A stretch of DNA of 64,000 nucleotides from Anaspis maculata (lineage: Eukaryota; Arthropoda; Insecta; Coleoptera; Scraptiidae). The DNA is taken from contig OX421966.1 of NCBI GenBank assembly GCA_949128115.1, positions 36,473,042 to 36,537,041 of the forward strand, in the 5' to 3' direction. The notes below the pieces were generated by a model, which searched no databases, was not told where the DNA came from, and saw only the letters and a list, made by a program, of their open reading frames with translations. The first letter of the stretch is position 1, and every line of letters starts with the position of its first letter. Of this stretch, positions 11,466 to 23,078 are shown piece after piece. Position numbers and translations under genes: made by a program.

Positions 11466-12480
11466 CTCGGAATCTATCTTTCTTGTACTAACACTCGGCT
11501 TGCCTCGCCGATGCAACGGCAGTGGTGCCTGGGGCTGCGTGCATTTGCGGAGGCACTTCTGCTTTGCTTTGGTAGCCGTGAAGAAACATGAACATAATTA
11601 TGTTCCTTGAGATTTTCATGACTCCCTATGATAATCCACTCGTCTTCTTCCCAGAAGCTTCGAACATCTTTTTCACCACAATCTCTCATACTCAGAAAAA
11701 AGTGTGTACCCATCAATTTTTCGAAGCACGTGATGCGGTTTCTTGGCAACGCAGAGTCTGAAGAGACTGCTTGGCGACGGCGCCATCCACAGACTTACCC
11801 CTTCCCCCGACTAGATCGACAAACACCCTCTATGCCCATCGATGGTGATTTACGCTGCGGGAGAAGTTCTCGCATGGAAAATGAAACTCTCGATTATTAT
11901 TTCATGAATGAACCCAGCCGGCTTTCGTCTTTTTCTGTTGGCGATCCACCGTTCCAGTTCTGCATTCTACGAACGTCTTTTATCTTTCCTCCCTCTCCCG
12001 CTTATACCCTCCTCCGCCCTGTCATTCGCTCATCACGATTTATGCGAGGACGGGATCGATTTTGGGGATGTCCTGAAAAGTCGCGCAACAGGTGGCAAAT
12101 TGTTTTCGCCGATTGTGTTTAGTTTCCGGTCATACGATATCGGGCTGATTTTTTTTTTCGTTCGCGTAAAACTTTTGGATCGTGACTTTTTTTAATGGAG
12201 TGTGGGAGGACCGGAGAAAAAATCGGAGATGCCGCCTATATCTGATTCTGGTGATGCGTCGTCGGTCTACGTTCGGTGTAGCTCTGTGCGAGGGGGTTGT
12301 TGAGCGTCAGCTGGAGGGTGATTTCCAGTCAGTCTACGGCGTGGCACTGCTCCGTTCGGACTGTCCTCCACCCTCCTTTCCCCCAAAAACACATATCTAT
12401 CTAGGACTTCCACTGACGGCAATAATCGCCGGGAATTCTATATACCAAATCGACCGATCGCTCATTTAGGATGAAGACCT
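11466..12480. other. Apparently unique, GC-richer island with uncertain open frames
   Basis: This kilobase lacks the inverted repeats seen on both sides and is visibly richer in G and C. It holds a 164-residue plus-strand open frame (11628-12122) and an overlapping 91-residue minus-strand frame (11474-11749). Neither has a domain I recognise, and they cannot both be coding. It could be part of a host gene, an untranslated region or a promoter. I do not call a gene. Confidence 0.3.
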
Positions 12481-13499
12481 CTTCGTTTTCATTGAGGGTC
12501 ATGCGAAGGGTAAGGTTTCCTGTTGGATGTCGCTTCTTTCGGAATTGTTTCATGGACAAGACAACATTATCTTTGCGTCAGCTTTTGCGATCTCTACGTC
12601 GCCGAATGCCAGAAGCTTTCGATGTTTGATGTTTCCTTCCATTTACTTCTATATCTAGGTACCTACTATCTACCAGAAATAAATAATATACAAGGGGATA
12701 TTTTTCGCCCCTTTTTTTTTTCTCAAAGTGTTCATCATTAATTAGACTTTGCGAATGTTGAGTCCGAGGCTGACCACCTAAAAAAATCGGGTAGGTACAA
12801 ATCAACGAAACCAAGTTGCATCGGGCAGTTTCACTATACCTAACTAAATGACAGTGCTATACCGAATTAGACACCTGTTGATGGTTGAAAATTTGCATTT
12901 TTGATAAAATAAATATCTGATTGGCCATGGGTTGCACTAGGCTCTTGTAAATTTTATCACCTACGTCCATAGTTTTGGATCTCAACTCGCGCTTGACCTA
13001 TTGGCCAAATTCAAAATTTCACCCAATAGGAGCGCGAAATGAAATTCATCAATAATAATAAAAATAGTAATAAATGGTCTTTATATCAAAAATATTTTTT
13101 TGTGTGGTGATTACGGGGATAGACTTTGAAAGAGCTTGGTGCAAGCGAAGGTTAGGGGCTGATGGGCAATATTTCACTGAAAAACCGTGTTCCGGTTTTT
13201 CCTGTTGTTCCGACTTTACTATGCCATATCTGTCTTGACTACCAGTAGCGGTTACAGTAAAAATGGGTTTCTGACTACAGAGTTGAGTGCAATCAGAGTA
13301 GGTACTGAGGCCTCACATAGTTAACAGTAGGCAATTCAAGTATAATGATAGAAACGTGTACCAAAAACCCACTGAATGTCTCGTCGACGCCAATAACCTC
13401 GTAGTTGATGCGTCGTAAAACATTTAAAAAACGTTGTGCTTCGCTTTGCATCAATCTGGCGCCTCAGCTTTATAAATACTTTCTCAACCTTGATATACA
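12481..13499. other. Unassigned sequence
   Basis: No gene, RNA or repeat family recognised. Confidence 0.3.
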
Positions 13500-13740
13500 T
13501 ACTATACAGAAGATTTTTTGAAGAGGACCCACCCCAGATTTCTCACCGCCAAAATTTTTTCCAGGAAAACGCTGGAACAGGTCGATTTTTATTTTGAGGG
13601 GGACATCTAGGACACACATTGTCAAATTTTCATCTTCAACCCCTTCGCCCCAACCGCACCCTAATTTAGAATTTCAAATAGCACCACTACCTATGTTGTG
13701 ATACATCAGATTGAAGGTAGGTACCATATTGCGGTCGAAA

Positions 13741-13963
13741 TAAAGTGGACGACAGTTGACAGATTTTTTAGGATTCTGGCCTAAACGTCGCATGACAGCA
13801 AAGCCATAGCAAAGCTAACTCGTTGACATTGGCCGCATTCGTAAGTCACAACAGTTGTGGAGCACTTCCACGCGATTCGTCGAAATTTTAGTTTTGACCA
13901 ATGGCGTAGAAGTGCTCCACAACTGTTGTGACTTACCTACGAATGCGGCTATTGTCCACTTTA
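13741..13963. mobile_element. 223-bp inverted-repeat element with inner hairpin
   Basis: The outer inverted repeat is TAAAGTGGAC (13741-13750) with GTCCACTTTA (13954-13963). Inside it, 13833-13949 forms a second hairpin, with arms of about 37 bp running from GCCGCATTCGTAAGTCAC to its complement. The inner unit may be a MITE nested in the outer one. Confidence 0.7.
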
Positions 13964-14160
13964 TAATGCCAGCAACCGTAATAAGATTCTCCTTCTGTCA
14001 AACATATTTTGACTTTTTTAAGTGACCTTTCAACCCTTCTCAAAATTCTCTCATAGTTAATTAAAAGAAAGCTGTTCTCCTATCAACTCTCGATTCTTGT
14101 AAAATAGATTTTCCACCGAAAACAGGTCGATTCTTGTTTCAAAGGAGGCACCTAAGACAG

Positions 14161-15500
14161 GTCCGTGAAGTTAGCCCCGTCATTGTCAACTTTCATGCTG
14201 ATTCTAGTCTTAATAATTAGGGACTAATTAGGGACTATTTGTGACCCATGAACCAGAACTTGTGACTTCACCGTTTTCGAGTTTTTTTAAAAACTAACTT
14301 CGAGGGCCAACTTTTCGGGAGCCCTGGAAGTATTCAGTTTTGAGTCCATTCTTTCCCAAAAATTAGTGACTAATTAGGGACTATTTGTGACTCATAAACC
14401 AGAATTTGTGACCTCACCGTTTTCGAGCTTTCTAAAAAACTAACTTCGAGGGCCAAATTCTCGGGAGCCCCGAAAGTATCTAGTTTTGAGTTCATTTTTT
14501 CCCAATAATTAGTGACTAATTAGGGACTATTTGTGACCCATAAACCAGAATTTGTGACTTCACCGTTTTCGAGTTTTTTAAAAAACTAACTTCGAGGTTC
14601 GTGAAGTTAGCCCCGTCATTGTCAACTTTCATACTGATTCTAGTCTAGATAATTAGTGACTAATTAGGGACCATTTGTGACTCAAATACCAGAATTTGTG
14701 ACTTCATCGTTTTCGAGTTTTTTCAAAAACTAACTTCGATGGCCAACTTCTCGGGAACTCCGGAAGTATCTAGTTTTGAGTTCATTTTTTCCCAATAATT
14801 AGTGACTAATAAGGGACTATTTGTGACTCATAAACCAGAATTTTCAACTTAACCGTTTTCGAGTTTTGCAAAAAACTAACTTCGAGGGCCAACTTCTCGG
14901 GAGCCCCGGAAGTATCTAGTTTTGAGCTCATTTTTACCAATAATTAGTGACTAATAAGGGACTATTTGTGACTCATAAACCAGAATTTTCAACTTCACCG
15001 TTTTCGAGTTTTTTAAAAAACTAACTTCGAGGTCCGTGAAGTTAGCCCCGTCATTGTCAACTTTTATGCTGATTCTAGTCTAGATAATTAGTGACTAATT
15101 AGGGACTATTTGTGACCCATAAACCAGAATTTGTGACTCCACCGTTTTCGAGTTTTTGAAAAAACTAACTTCGAGGTCCGTGAAGTTAGCCCCGTCATTG
15201 TCAACTTTCATGCTGATTCTAGTCATGATAATTAGGGACTATTTGTGACCCATAAACCAGAATTTGTGACTCCACCGTTTTCGAGTTTTTTTAAAAACTA
15301 ACTTCGAAGGCCAACTTCTAGGAAACCCAGAAAGTATCCAGTTTTGAGCTCATTTTTTTTCCAGTAATTAGTGACTAATTTGGGACTATTTATGACTCAT
15401 AAACCAGACTTTTTGACTTACACGAAACACGAAAAGGAACATAAAATAATTGAATAAATAGTGACTAATTTGGGACTATTTGTGACTCATAAACCAGACT
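14161..15500 (+). repeat. ~146-bp satellite array with two spacer types
   Basis: Ten copies of GGGACTATTTGTGAC start at 14231, 14377, 14523, 14667, 14813, 14958, 15102, 15235, 15382 and 15472, so most periods are 144-147 bp. Each repeat has a constant half (ACTAATTAGGGACTATTTG through TTTTCGAGTTTTTT and ACTAACTTCGA) and one of two spacers. Spacer A contains GGCCAACTTCTCGGGAGCCC. Spacer B contains CCGTGAAGTTAGCCCCGTC. The spacer order from the left is B A A B A A B B A, and the last repeat is short. Confidence 0.9.
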
Positions 15501-15730
15501 TTATTTATTATCATTATATTATACATATTGTGTTACAAAATACGAGTGGATTCTCATCTCAGTTTCAAGCCTGAGTGTCACGATACTATTTTCTTACTAT
15601 TTTGATGCTACAAATATATGACTAAAAACAACAAATTGGGAGGCGAAGAGGTTGAAGATAGAAATTTGGCAATACGTGTCGTCACTCGTCTTAGATGTCC
15701 CCTTCGAAATAAAAATTGGAGGATCGGCAG

Positions 15731-16040
15731 TTAATATGGGGAAAACATTCCTTTACTCGAACTTGGTGAAGGGAACCATGATCCATGGTGCTCAAAATGG
15801 AGTTGTATAAAAGTATAATATAACGAACAAACTGATTTTGATAATATCTACATTATACCAGCTCTACTCCCTCGTCTACTCCCAATATTATAACCAATGA
15901 TAACCCTCTCCTTCATTTTCTTCTGTTGTTTTACCTGTTACGTCTATTCTTCATTGTTACATTATGAAGCATCATGACTGATGAAAAATTTTATTGGATA
16001 AGAACTTATTCTGGAAGACTTATTGCGATCCACTTGGTAA
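15731..16040. other. Unassigned sequence
   Basis: No gene or known repeat recognised between the satellite-bearing element and the next palindrome. Confidence 0.25.
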
Positions 16041-18249
16041 CATAGTAGTGGAGTCGGCACGTTCGGAAAAAGTCCTGTTCACTGCATTTTTGAGTAATGC
16101 AATGCCCTTTGGCACACATGTCCTTAGAACCTGTCTGAACAATTCTGTCCATCGCCGCAAGCAAAATTTTAGTTCAGATCCTGTATACAGAATGAAGAAG
16201 AAAAACAATTTAAAAAAATTGCATCTTTTGAACGGACAAAGGTAGAGTATTGCAGGGCATGTCATATGATGCGCAATTTGATGGTTGTTGAGGTACACCA
16301 AAACATTTTGAAACAATAATTACCGTTTTCGAGATATTCTGAAAAAACTGAGATCTGTCAAAAAAACATTATCTTCATTATATCGCTTATTTTTGAAGAT
16401 ATCGGAATGAAATTTGGTATTTGCCTCACAAATGACGTCATAAATGGATAACAGCTGCAGTTATTTTCTAGGCCTACTATTTTCCTAAATAAGAGTCAAT
16501 TTTTTTGGGGGGGAGCCGCCATCTTGTTTTGTGAATATCAAGCTGATGACCGAAAAAATGACTGATAGTCATTGGACTAGTATCATGCCATTACTCAATC
16601 ATGTGAAAGATCACCTTGGATGGACCATCATACCATTTTTGCTGAAAGAAAGATGATGCACGGATTTTATCGGGTTCCTCAGAACTAGAGGATCTACTGC
16701 TAGCCATCGAACCATTGCTAGTAATTGAACACCGCGACTATGACCCTTGATCATTCTTCAGGTTTTCTACCAAGATTCATAGCCATAGGTTCAGCGATTC
16801 GGTTTAAGCAGCTATTTAAATAAAATAGTGTCGATTTTTCATGAAAAAAGCAGAAAATCACGAGGTCTCTGGGTCATTTCTTAGGTCATTGGAAAAAGAT
16901 CCTCCATGGAATTCTGATAAATTTATGCTGAATTATTAGAAAAAAGTGCATTCTTCAGTATAGGTTTTAAAAAATTGGCACAGGATGTACTCATGTGATG
17001 TAGGAAGAACATGAAAGACTATCTTGCAGTAGGTAGAGAGCGAACAAATTGTGTGGTAGGGCAACACTAATAATGGATAGAACCTTATAAATTTTGATTC
17101 CGCAATGTATTTTAGAATAATTTCTATTCAGATTCCTTCTTCAACTTTGGGAAATGTTGGCATGATGGCGATCTATGCAGATGACACCACAGGGTGATAA
17201 GAAATTGAAAAATTTCATCCCATCATCTAAATAGGCTGAAGGCATGAAAATCGTCAAAAAAATCCATAATTGACCGCTTTAACAAGACAAAAGGAACCGT
17301 TTTGAACAATTTTCAGCCGTTTCTTCGAACCTATGCTATAGAATGCACTTTTTTCTGATAATTCAGCATAAATTTATCAACATTCCGTGAAGGATCTATT
17401 TCCAATGACCTAAGAGTTGACCCAGAGACCTCGTAATTTTCTGTTTTTTTTCACGAAAAGGCAACACTTCTTAATTCAAACAGCTGCTGAAACCGAACCG
17501 CTGCACTTATGGCTATGAATCTTGGTGAGCAACCTGTGAAATGATCAGGGGTCATAATTGCGGTGTTAAATTACTTGCATTGGCCCGATGGCTGGAAGTA
17601 GGTCCTCTAGTTCTGAGGAACCCGATAAAATCAGTGCGTCATGTTTCCTTCAGCAAAAATGGTATGATGGTCTATCCAAGGTGATCTTTCACATGATAGA
17701 GTGATGGCATGATACTAGCCTAATGACCATCAGTCATTTTTTCGGTCATCAGCTTGATATTCACAAAACAAGATGGCGGCTCCCCCCCAAAAAAGTTGAT
17801 CGTCTTATTTAGGAAAATAGTAGGCCTAGAAAATAACTGCAGCTGTCATTCGTTCATGACGTCTTTTATAAAGCAAATACCAAATTTCATCCCGATATCT
17901 TCAAAAATAAGCGATATAATGGAGATAATGTTTTTTTTGACAGATCTCAGTTTTTCTTTAATATCTCGAAAACGGTTAATAGTGTATCAAAATGGTTTGG
18001 TGTACCTCAACAACCATCAAATTCCGCATCATATGACATGCCCTGCAATACTCTACCTTCGTCCGTTCAAAAGATGCAATTTTTTTGAATTGTTTTTCTT
18101 CTTCACCCTGTATACAGGATCTGAACTAAAATTTCGCTTGCGGCGATGGACAAAATTGTTCAAACAGGTTCTAAGAACATGTGTGCCAAAAGACATTGCA
18201 TTACTCAAAAATGCAGCGTATAATACTGTACCGACCCCACTAATAGGGG
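16041..18249. mobile_element. 2.2-kb palindromic element
   Basis: Bases 16041-16975 pair with 17330-18249. Landmarks are CTGCAGTTATTTTCTAGGCC (about 16458) against 17820-17840, and GCCGCCATCTTGTTTTGTGA (about 16518) against 17755-17775. The outer edges are AGTGGAGTCGG on the left and CCGACCCCACT on the right. The long plus-strand frame 17754-18314 and the minus-strand frame 16020-16316 are mirror translations of the same arm, so the shared peptide reflects DNA symmetry. No target duplication was found. Confidence 0.8.
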
Positions 18250-19962
18250 TTCTTTGCCGGTGGAGATGTTGGATGGAGTTTTTAGCCGTGAGGTTCCAGC
18301 GCTGGTATTTGTAATAACCTGTTTTAGTAATCAAGCTGTCCCAAGAGCGGAAAAAATGAAGTAATTCAAACATGCCCCAATTGTTATAACTAATGGGTTG
18401 CACAATGCAAACCTACTCTGAAGATGGAGGTATATTGATGCATAGTGCAAATCCATCCAAGCCAGGTTTACAAGAAAAAACCACTCTTTCTTCCTCTCTA
18501 CCTAATGTCCTTATAACATGCCTCGAAACATGCCGAAGAAAAAAGGCCAGAGCGCTCCTCCTTCATTTTGGCAATATAAATGCAGAACTTGTCCCAAATG
18601 TTAACAAATCCGATTCGAGCGGATTACATGCGAGCACATCGAATATTAAATCGGAATCTGATTCGGCTTTATACCCACCTCCTGTTTCCCATTCTGAGAC
18701 ATATCCGTGTTACATCATCTACATATTATTTTGAACGCACGCGCTCCCATGCGGCAGAGCCGTCCTGGCAAAGGCACATTGAAACTTCATTATTTTGGTG
18801 TAAAGACGAGAACGGAAGCTAGAGCCGAGTCGTTATATCCAGTGGCGGATTCGGATTAAAGCTATTAAATTTTAGCCTCAGCGGGTACAAATTACTGTGA
18901 CGTAGGTAGGTGGATACTAATTAAGAGAGACTGTATACTACTTACATCGTAAAACTTCCTAATTGGATTAAATTGATTCCGCCAAACTCGCGCATTGTTC
19001 GAATTAGGTACGATTTCCAAAGTCGGTCGGGCGCTCGGGTGACTTTCCAAACGGCTTATTTGCAGAGTTTTGTGGGGGCGACAGGGTGAACAAATGAAAA
19101 TGTATTGTTTGAGGCTTTTTCGATGGGGCTGCCAGAGCTCTTTGGCAGCGACAAATTAACATTGTGTTGGTTTCTTCAATGGTTTTGTTGACATGCTATT
19201 TTATCAATGATCTTTTCCTACGACCATCCACGAAAACGTTACTTTCTGTACGGTATATAGTAGGCGCGAAACTTGCCAATTGCAAACACTGTGCGCGAAA
19301 GTAAAAATATCGTCACTAGTGCCTTTTGGTTTTGCTCTTCAATGCCAAACATAGTTCCATGGTCAACGATCTTCCATTATCCAGCATTTGGGAGGTGTCC
19401 CTGGGCATGCCACTGATGCTTCTTCGCCCTCAGTAGGTGGTTATTGTTCAAAGTCGAGAACTTCCATCAGTAATCAATAATAATCTCGAAAATAAACTGC
19501 TCGTCAAAAGTTGAACACAGACCAAAATCTGCTCCAATTTCAAGCAAGGATATCTTCGGGAAAATATATCCGATTTGAAAAAGGTTATGATGCCTAGTAG
19601 AGCTTTTCTTCAGCTGCAACACGCTATATGTTAAGCCAAGGCACCATTGACTCTGTCCATGATTATACAGGATGCCAAAGGAAGGGGTGTCAAAAGTGTT
19701 AATGTTTGAAGTCGGTTGAACAGGTGATCCTCTGGATCTCTTCAGGGAAGATACCCAATGAAGCATGCTGCGACATCACATTGACACTTATTAAGACCAG
19801 CATGGTTAAAAATGCAGGACTTGTATCCATACGTTGCATCAAAATTACGATGGTTACCAGTAAGTCCCATCATGGTGATTTTTTTGCTGCCCAAGTCACC
19901 GGATATTCCCAAAAGTAATATCTCCTAGGCGAATAGAGGTATAGAGCCATAATTCTTCTTTT
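18250..19962. other. Unassigned sequence
   Basis: No recognisable gene, RNA or repeat family. A 113-residue plus-strand frame (18393-18734) and a 99-residue minus-strand frame (19467-19766) show no domain and are not called. Confidence 0.25.
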
Positions 19963-20380
19963 GATTCCAATCGGACACATTATTGGTCAGTCGAGCGTGA
20001 TGTGCAAACTTTTCACGTTTATACTTTTTCAGTGGTGGGGGGTATTCTTGACGTTTGTCATGTCAGAACTTTTTTTTGTACTCGTATTGAAATGTCGATC
20101 AGCATGAACGGAAGCTTCCACTTCTACAACAGTAGTGAAAAAAAGACCATCTAAGGTTTTCTCAGGAAACCTGAACTTCAAAGAAGAAAACACCGAACGC
20201 ACACTTGAAATTGATCAGCTGAAAATGACAGTATACATTCATGTTGACATTTCAATAATTATGACAACTACAAGAAAAAAGTTTCGACATGAAAAATGTC
20301 AGAATTACTACTGAAAAAGTATAAACGTGAAAAATTTGCACATCATGCTCGAATGACCAATAATGTGTCCGATTTGGGTC
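19963..20380. mobile_element. 0.4-kb inverted-repeat element
   Basis: The arms are about 70 bp, running from AATCGGACACATTATTGGTC on the left to its complement on the right and including AACGTGAAAA/TTTTCACGTT. A less perfect inner pair (AAAAAAGTTTCGACATG against CATGTCAGAACTTTTTT) extends the fold. No gene. Confidence 0.75.
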
Positions 20381-21133
20381 AAAAAAAAACGGATGGACCG
20401 AGAAGAAGACAAAAATGATGTTATAATTTAGTCTAAAGCCTCATCAATAATTGTCGTCTTGTCTGTTTGTTGTTCATTATTTCGGCGCGGAAGCCTGATC
20501 CTCAGATATTTTGTTATTTATATACGCGCTTCTGATCAAGTTCTCTCTCAAAATATATTCTTTTTAGATGGTAATGAAAGGATGACGAAGTTCCAAAGCA
20601 TCATTTTGTGTTTACATTGCACGTATAGTCCAGTCAAATTAGGTTTTCATCTTGCATAAAATCATAGGGTTCCAATTTTTTCAGGAATGTGTAGAGGGTG
20701 GTCCCCTGAACAACACCTGATAAAGTCCCTTCGATTTTAGGCGCCGCCGGGCGGGGGAGGGGGTGACAAATGTCACTTTGGTCAGTTTTAACCGTTTATC
20801 TCGAAAACGGTGCGTCGCACAGAAATTTCACACGCCCCCCCACCTCCCCCCCCCCCCCCCCAACGCTCAAGGCGGCAAGAGATTTTTATCAGTAGGAAGA
20901 CATGGAATGCATTTTATTAATTATACTTATTCCAAAAATTTGGTTTAGTGCAAAAACGTTCAGTCATTAGTCAATAATAATTGTAACAAAATAATTCTAA
21001 GCGATCGCACGGTCGAAGAAGTTCGTCTTGGGCTCCGTATTCAGCGCCCACCGCCGATGCGGTGATGCCGGGGTGCACCCGCGCAAAACATGTGCCGTAA
21101 CCATGGCAACGCGAGACGCGGCTCCCGCTCTAT
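20381..21133. other. Unassigned sequence with a G-tract and C-tract pair
   Basis: Bases 20742-20765 are G-rich (GGGCGGGGGAGGGGG). Bases 20834-20862 are almost all C, including a run of 17 C. Between them are a small palindrome GTGACAAATGTCAC and the phrase TATCTCGAAAACGGT, which also occurs in the 16.0-18.2 kb palindrome. The two tracts could pair as a hairpin or form quadruplex structures. No gene seen. Confidence 0.45.
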
Positions 21134-22845
21134 AGTCTTTTTCGAGCGAATAGCCGTTCATGACCGGTTGGTTATTAGCGGTTGACATAAGATTGACAGA
21201 TACTGTCATTTTTTTGACATCTGACATTTCTTGCTAAAACGTTGCGGTTATAACTTTGGTTATCAGCATTTGGCGGGAAAAGAGGGACTAATAGCTACAA
21301 ATAGTTACGTACCTACTTGTACTTGTCTCTGTTACGTACCGTGTAGGTAGGTAAGTACTTAAACTAATCGTAATCTAGGATAGCTTTGAAGATGAAAAAT
21401 TCAGTCATTCAGCCAATCCAGTCACTCGATGAACATTTCGTTTCCGAAGTAACCCCTGATTACGAATTTTGTGCATCACACGTGTATCGTGATCACATCA
21501 CACATACAATTTTTATGAAATCCTGTTTGTTTTCTTGTTCATGGTGTAGGTGATACCGAAGGAACAATAAATATATTGAATTGAATTGAAAATCAACTAT
21601 TCATATTTCTACTATAAATAGGAGGTATGACAAGTACTGCTTTCAGGATTGAACCACAACAGGCGGCCATCGGACATCTGAATTATCCGAGGAATTATCC
21701 GATGTTCTTGTGGGTCCATCACAGATGAATCCATCGTCTTCGATTTTTCTTCCCTCGTCGCCATGTCAAGTTGTCAAGTTTTTGAGGTTAGGCTAGCTAC
21801 GTCTGCCGTTTGAAAATTTTGGACCGCTGCTTCTTTCAAATTCAAACTTGTTGCCGCCACAATTTGTTCCCCCACCATAACAATAACCAGCCCCATGACC
21901 AGGTTATAGTCTTTTTCGAGCGAATAACCGTTCATGACCGGTTACACTTGGTTATAGAATTTGACGTTTGAGCGAGGATTGGTTATAAGCGGTAAAGGAA
22001 GTGCCGCCATTTTGATATCATCACCGGTTATACATTTCATAACCTGGTCATGAGGCTGGTTATTGTTATGGTGGGAGAACACATTGTGGCGGCAACAGAT
22101 TTAAATTTGAAACAAGCAGCGGTCCAGAATTTTCAAATGTGAAACGTACCTAACCTAACCTCAAAAACTTGACAACTTGACTTGGCGACGAGAAGAATCG
22201 AAGATGATGGACTCATCTGCGATGGACCCACAAGAACATCGGGTAATCCAGATGTCCGATGGCCGCCTGATGGTGGTTTAATCCTGAAAGTACTTGTCAT
22301 ACCTCCTATATTTATATAGTAGAAATGAAATATGAATAATTGATTTTCAATTCAATTCAATATAGGTACTTAACTATTTATTGTTCCTTCGGTATTACAC
22401 CATGAACAAGAAAACAAACAGGATTTCATAGAAATTGTATGTGTGATGTGATCACGATCGATACACGTGTGATCCACAAAATTCGTAACCAGGGCCCTGA
22501 TTGGGACCCACCCGGGTGACTTCGGAAACGAGATGATTCTCAAGTGACTGGATTGGCTGAATGACTGAATTTTTCACCTTCAAAGCTATCCTAGATTACG
22601 AATGGTTCAAGTACACGGTATATGTAACAGAGAGACAAGTACGAGTACAAGTACGTAACTATTTGAAGCTATCATGCAGTCCCAGTCCCTCTCCCTCTTT
22701 TCCCGCCAAATGCTGATAACCAAAGTTATAACCGCAACGTTTTAGCGAGAAATGTCAGATGTCACGAAAATGACAGTATCTGTCAATCTAATGTCAACCG
22801 CTAATAACCAACCGGTTACAAAAAGTTACTCGCTCGAAAAAGACT
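21134..22845. mobile_element. 1.7-kb palindromic element
   Basis: The ends are AGTCTTTTTCGAGCGA (21134) and TCGCTCGAAAAAGACT (to 22845). Arms pair along nearly the full length: TTGGCGGGAAAAGAGGGA-like sequence near 21270 with 22690-22705, and CAATTCAATTGAAAATC-type sequence near 21580 with 22340-22360. The two arms have diverged by small indels, and one arm carries an extra GGGCCCTGATTGGGACCC-like stretch near 22492. A short repeat unit sits at the centre (21907-22052). Confidence 0.8.
21907..22052 (+). repeat. AGTCTTTTTCGAGCG unit, central copy
   Basis: About 145 bp beginning AGTCTTTTTCGAGCGAATAA and ending near ACCGGTTATACATTTCATAA. It is the reverse complement of 22846-22983, and its first 40 bp match the left end of the surrounding palindrome. 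It looks like a short element that supplied the ends of the larger one. Confidence 0.65.
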
Positions 22846-22983
22846 CATGAAATGTATAACCGGTGATGATATCAAAATGGCGGCACTTCCTTTACCGCTT
22901 ATAAACAATCCTCGCTCAAACGCCAAATTCTATAACCAAATGTAACCGGTCATGAACGGTTATCCGCTCGAAAAAGACTAATA
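22846..22983 (-). repeat. AGTCTTTTTCGAGCG unit, flanking copy
   Basis: Inverted copy of 21907-22052, immediately outside the right end of the 1.7-kb palindrome. It contains TGATGATATCAAAATGGCGG and ends in TCGCTCGAAAAAGACT-like sequence. Confidence 0.65.
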
Positions 22984-23078
22984 TTGCAGTAATGGGCCCC
23001 GTCACTCGAGCCCCCAGCCGATTGAAATAATCGATATAATTATTTATTTACTCTTCGATTAGTTAACAGTTTGCAAAC

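Larger units (their letters stand above)
13500..15730. mobile_element. Family P-like element carrying a satellite between its arms
   Basis: Bases 13540-13735 and 14095-14165 resemble the left arm of family P (CAGGTCGATTTTTAT, GGGGGACATCTA, TGTGATACATCA). Bases 15640-15730 resemble the opposite arm (AGATGTCCCCTTCG, ATAAAAATTGG). The satellite 14161-15500 and a MITE at 13741-13963 lie between them. Ends are not resolved. Confidence 0.55.

Noticed and set aside
14161..15500. CRISPR or gene cassette array
   Set aside because: Period, degeneracy and two recurring spacer types fit a satellite, not CRISPR spacers, which would all differ.
17754..18314. 186-residue open frame as a gene
   Set aside because: It lies in a palindrome arm; the mirror arm gives the same peptide at 16020-16316, so similarity is due to DNA symmetry, and no domain is recognised.
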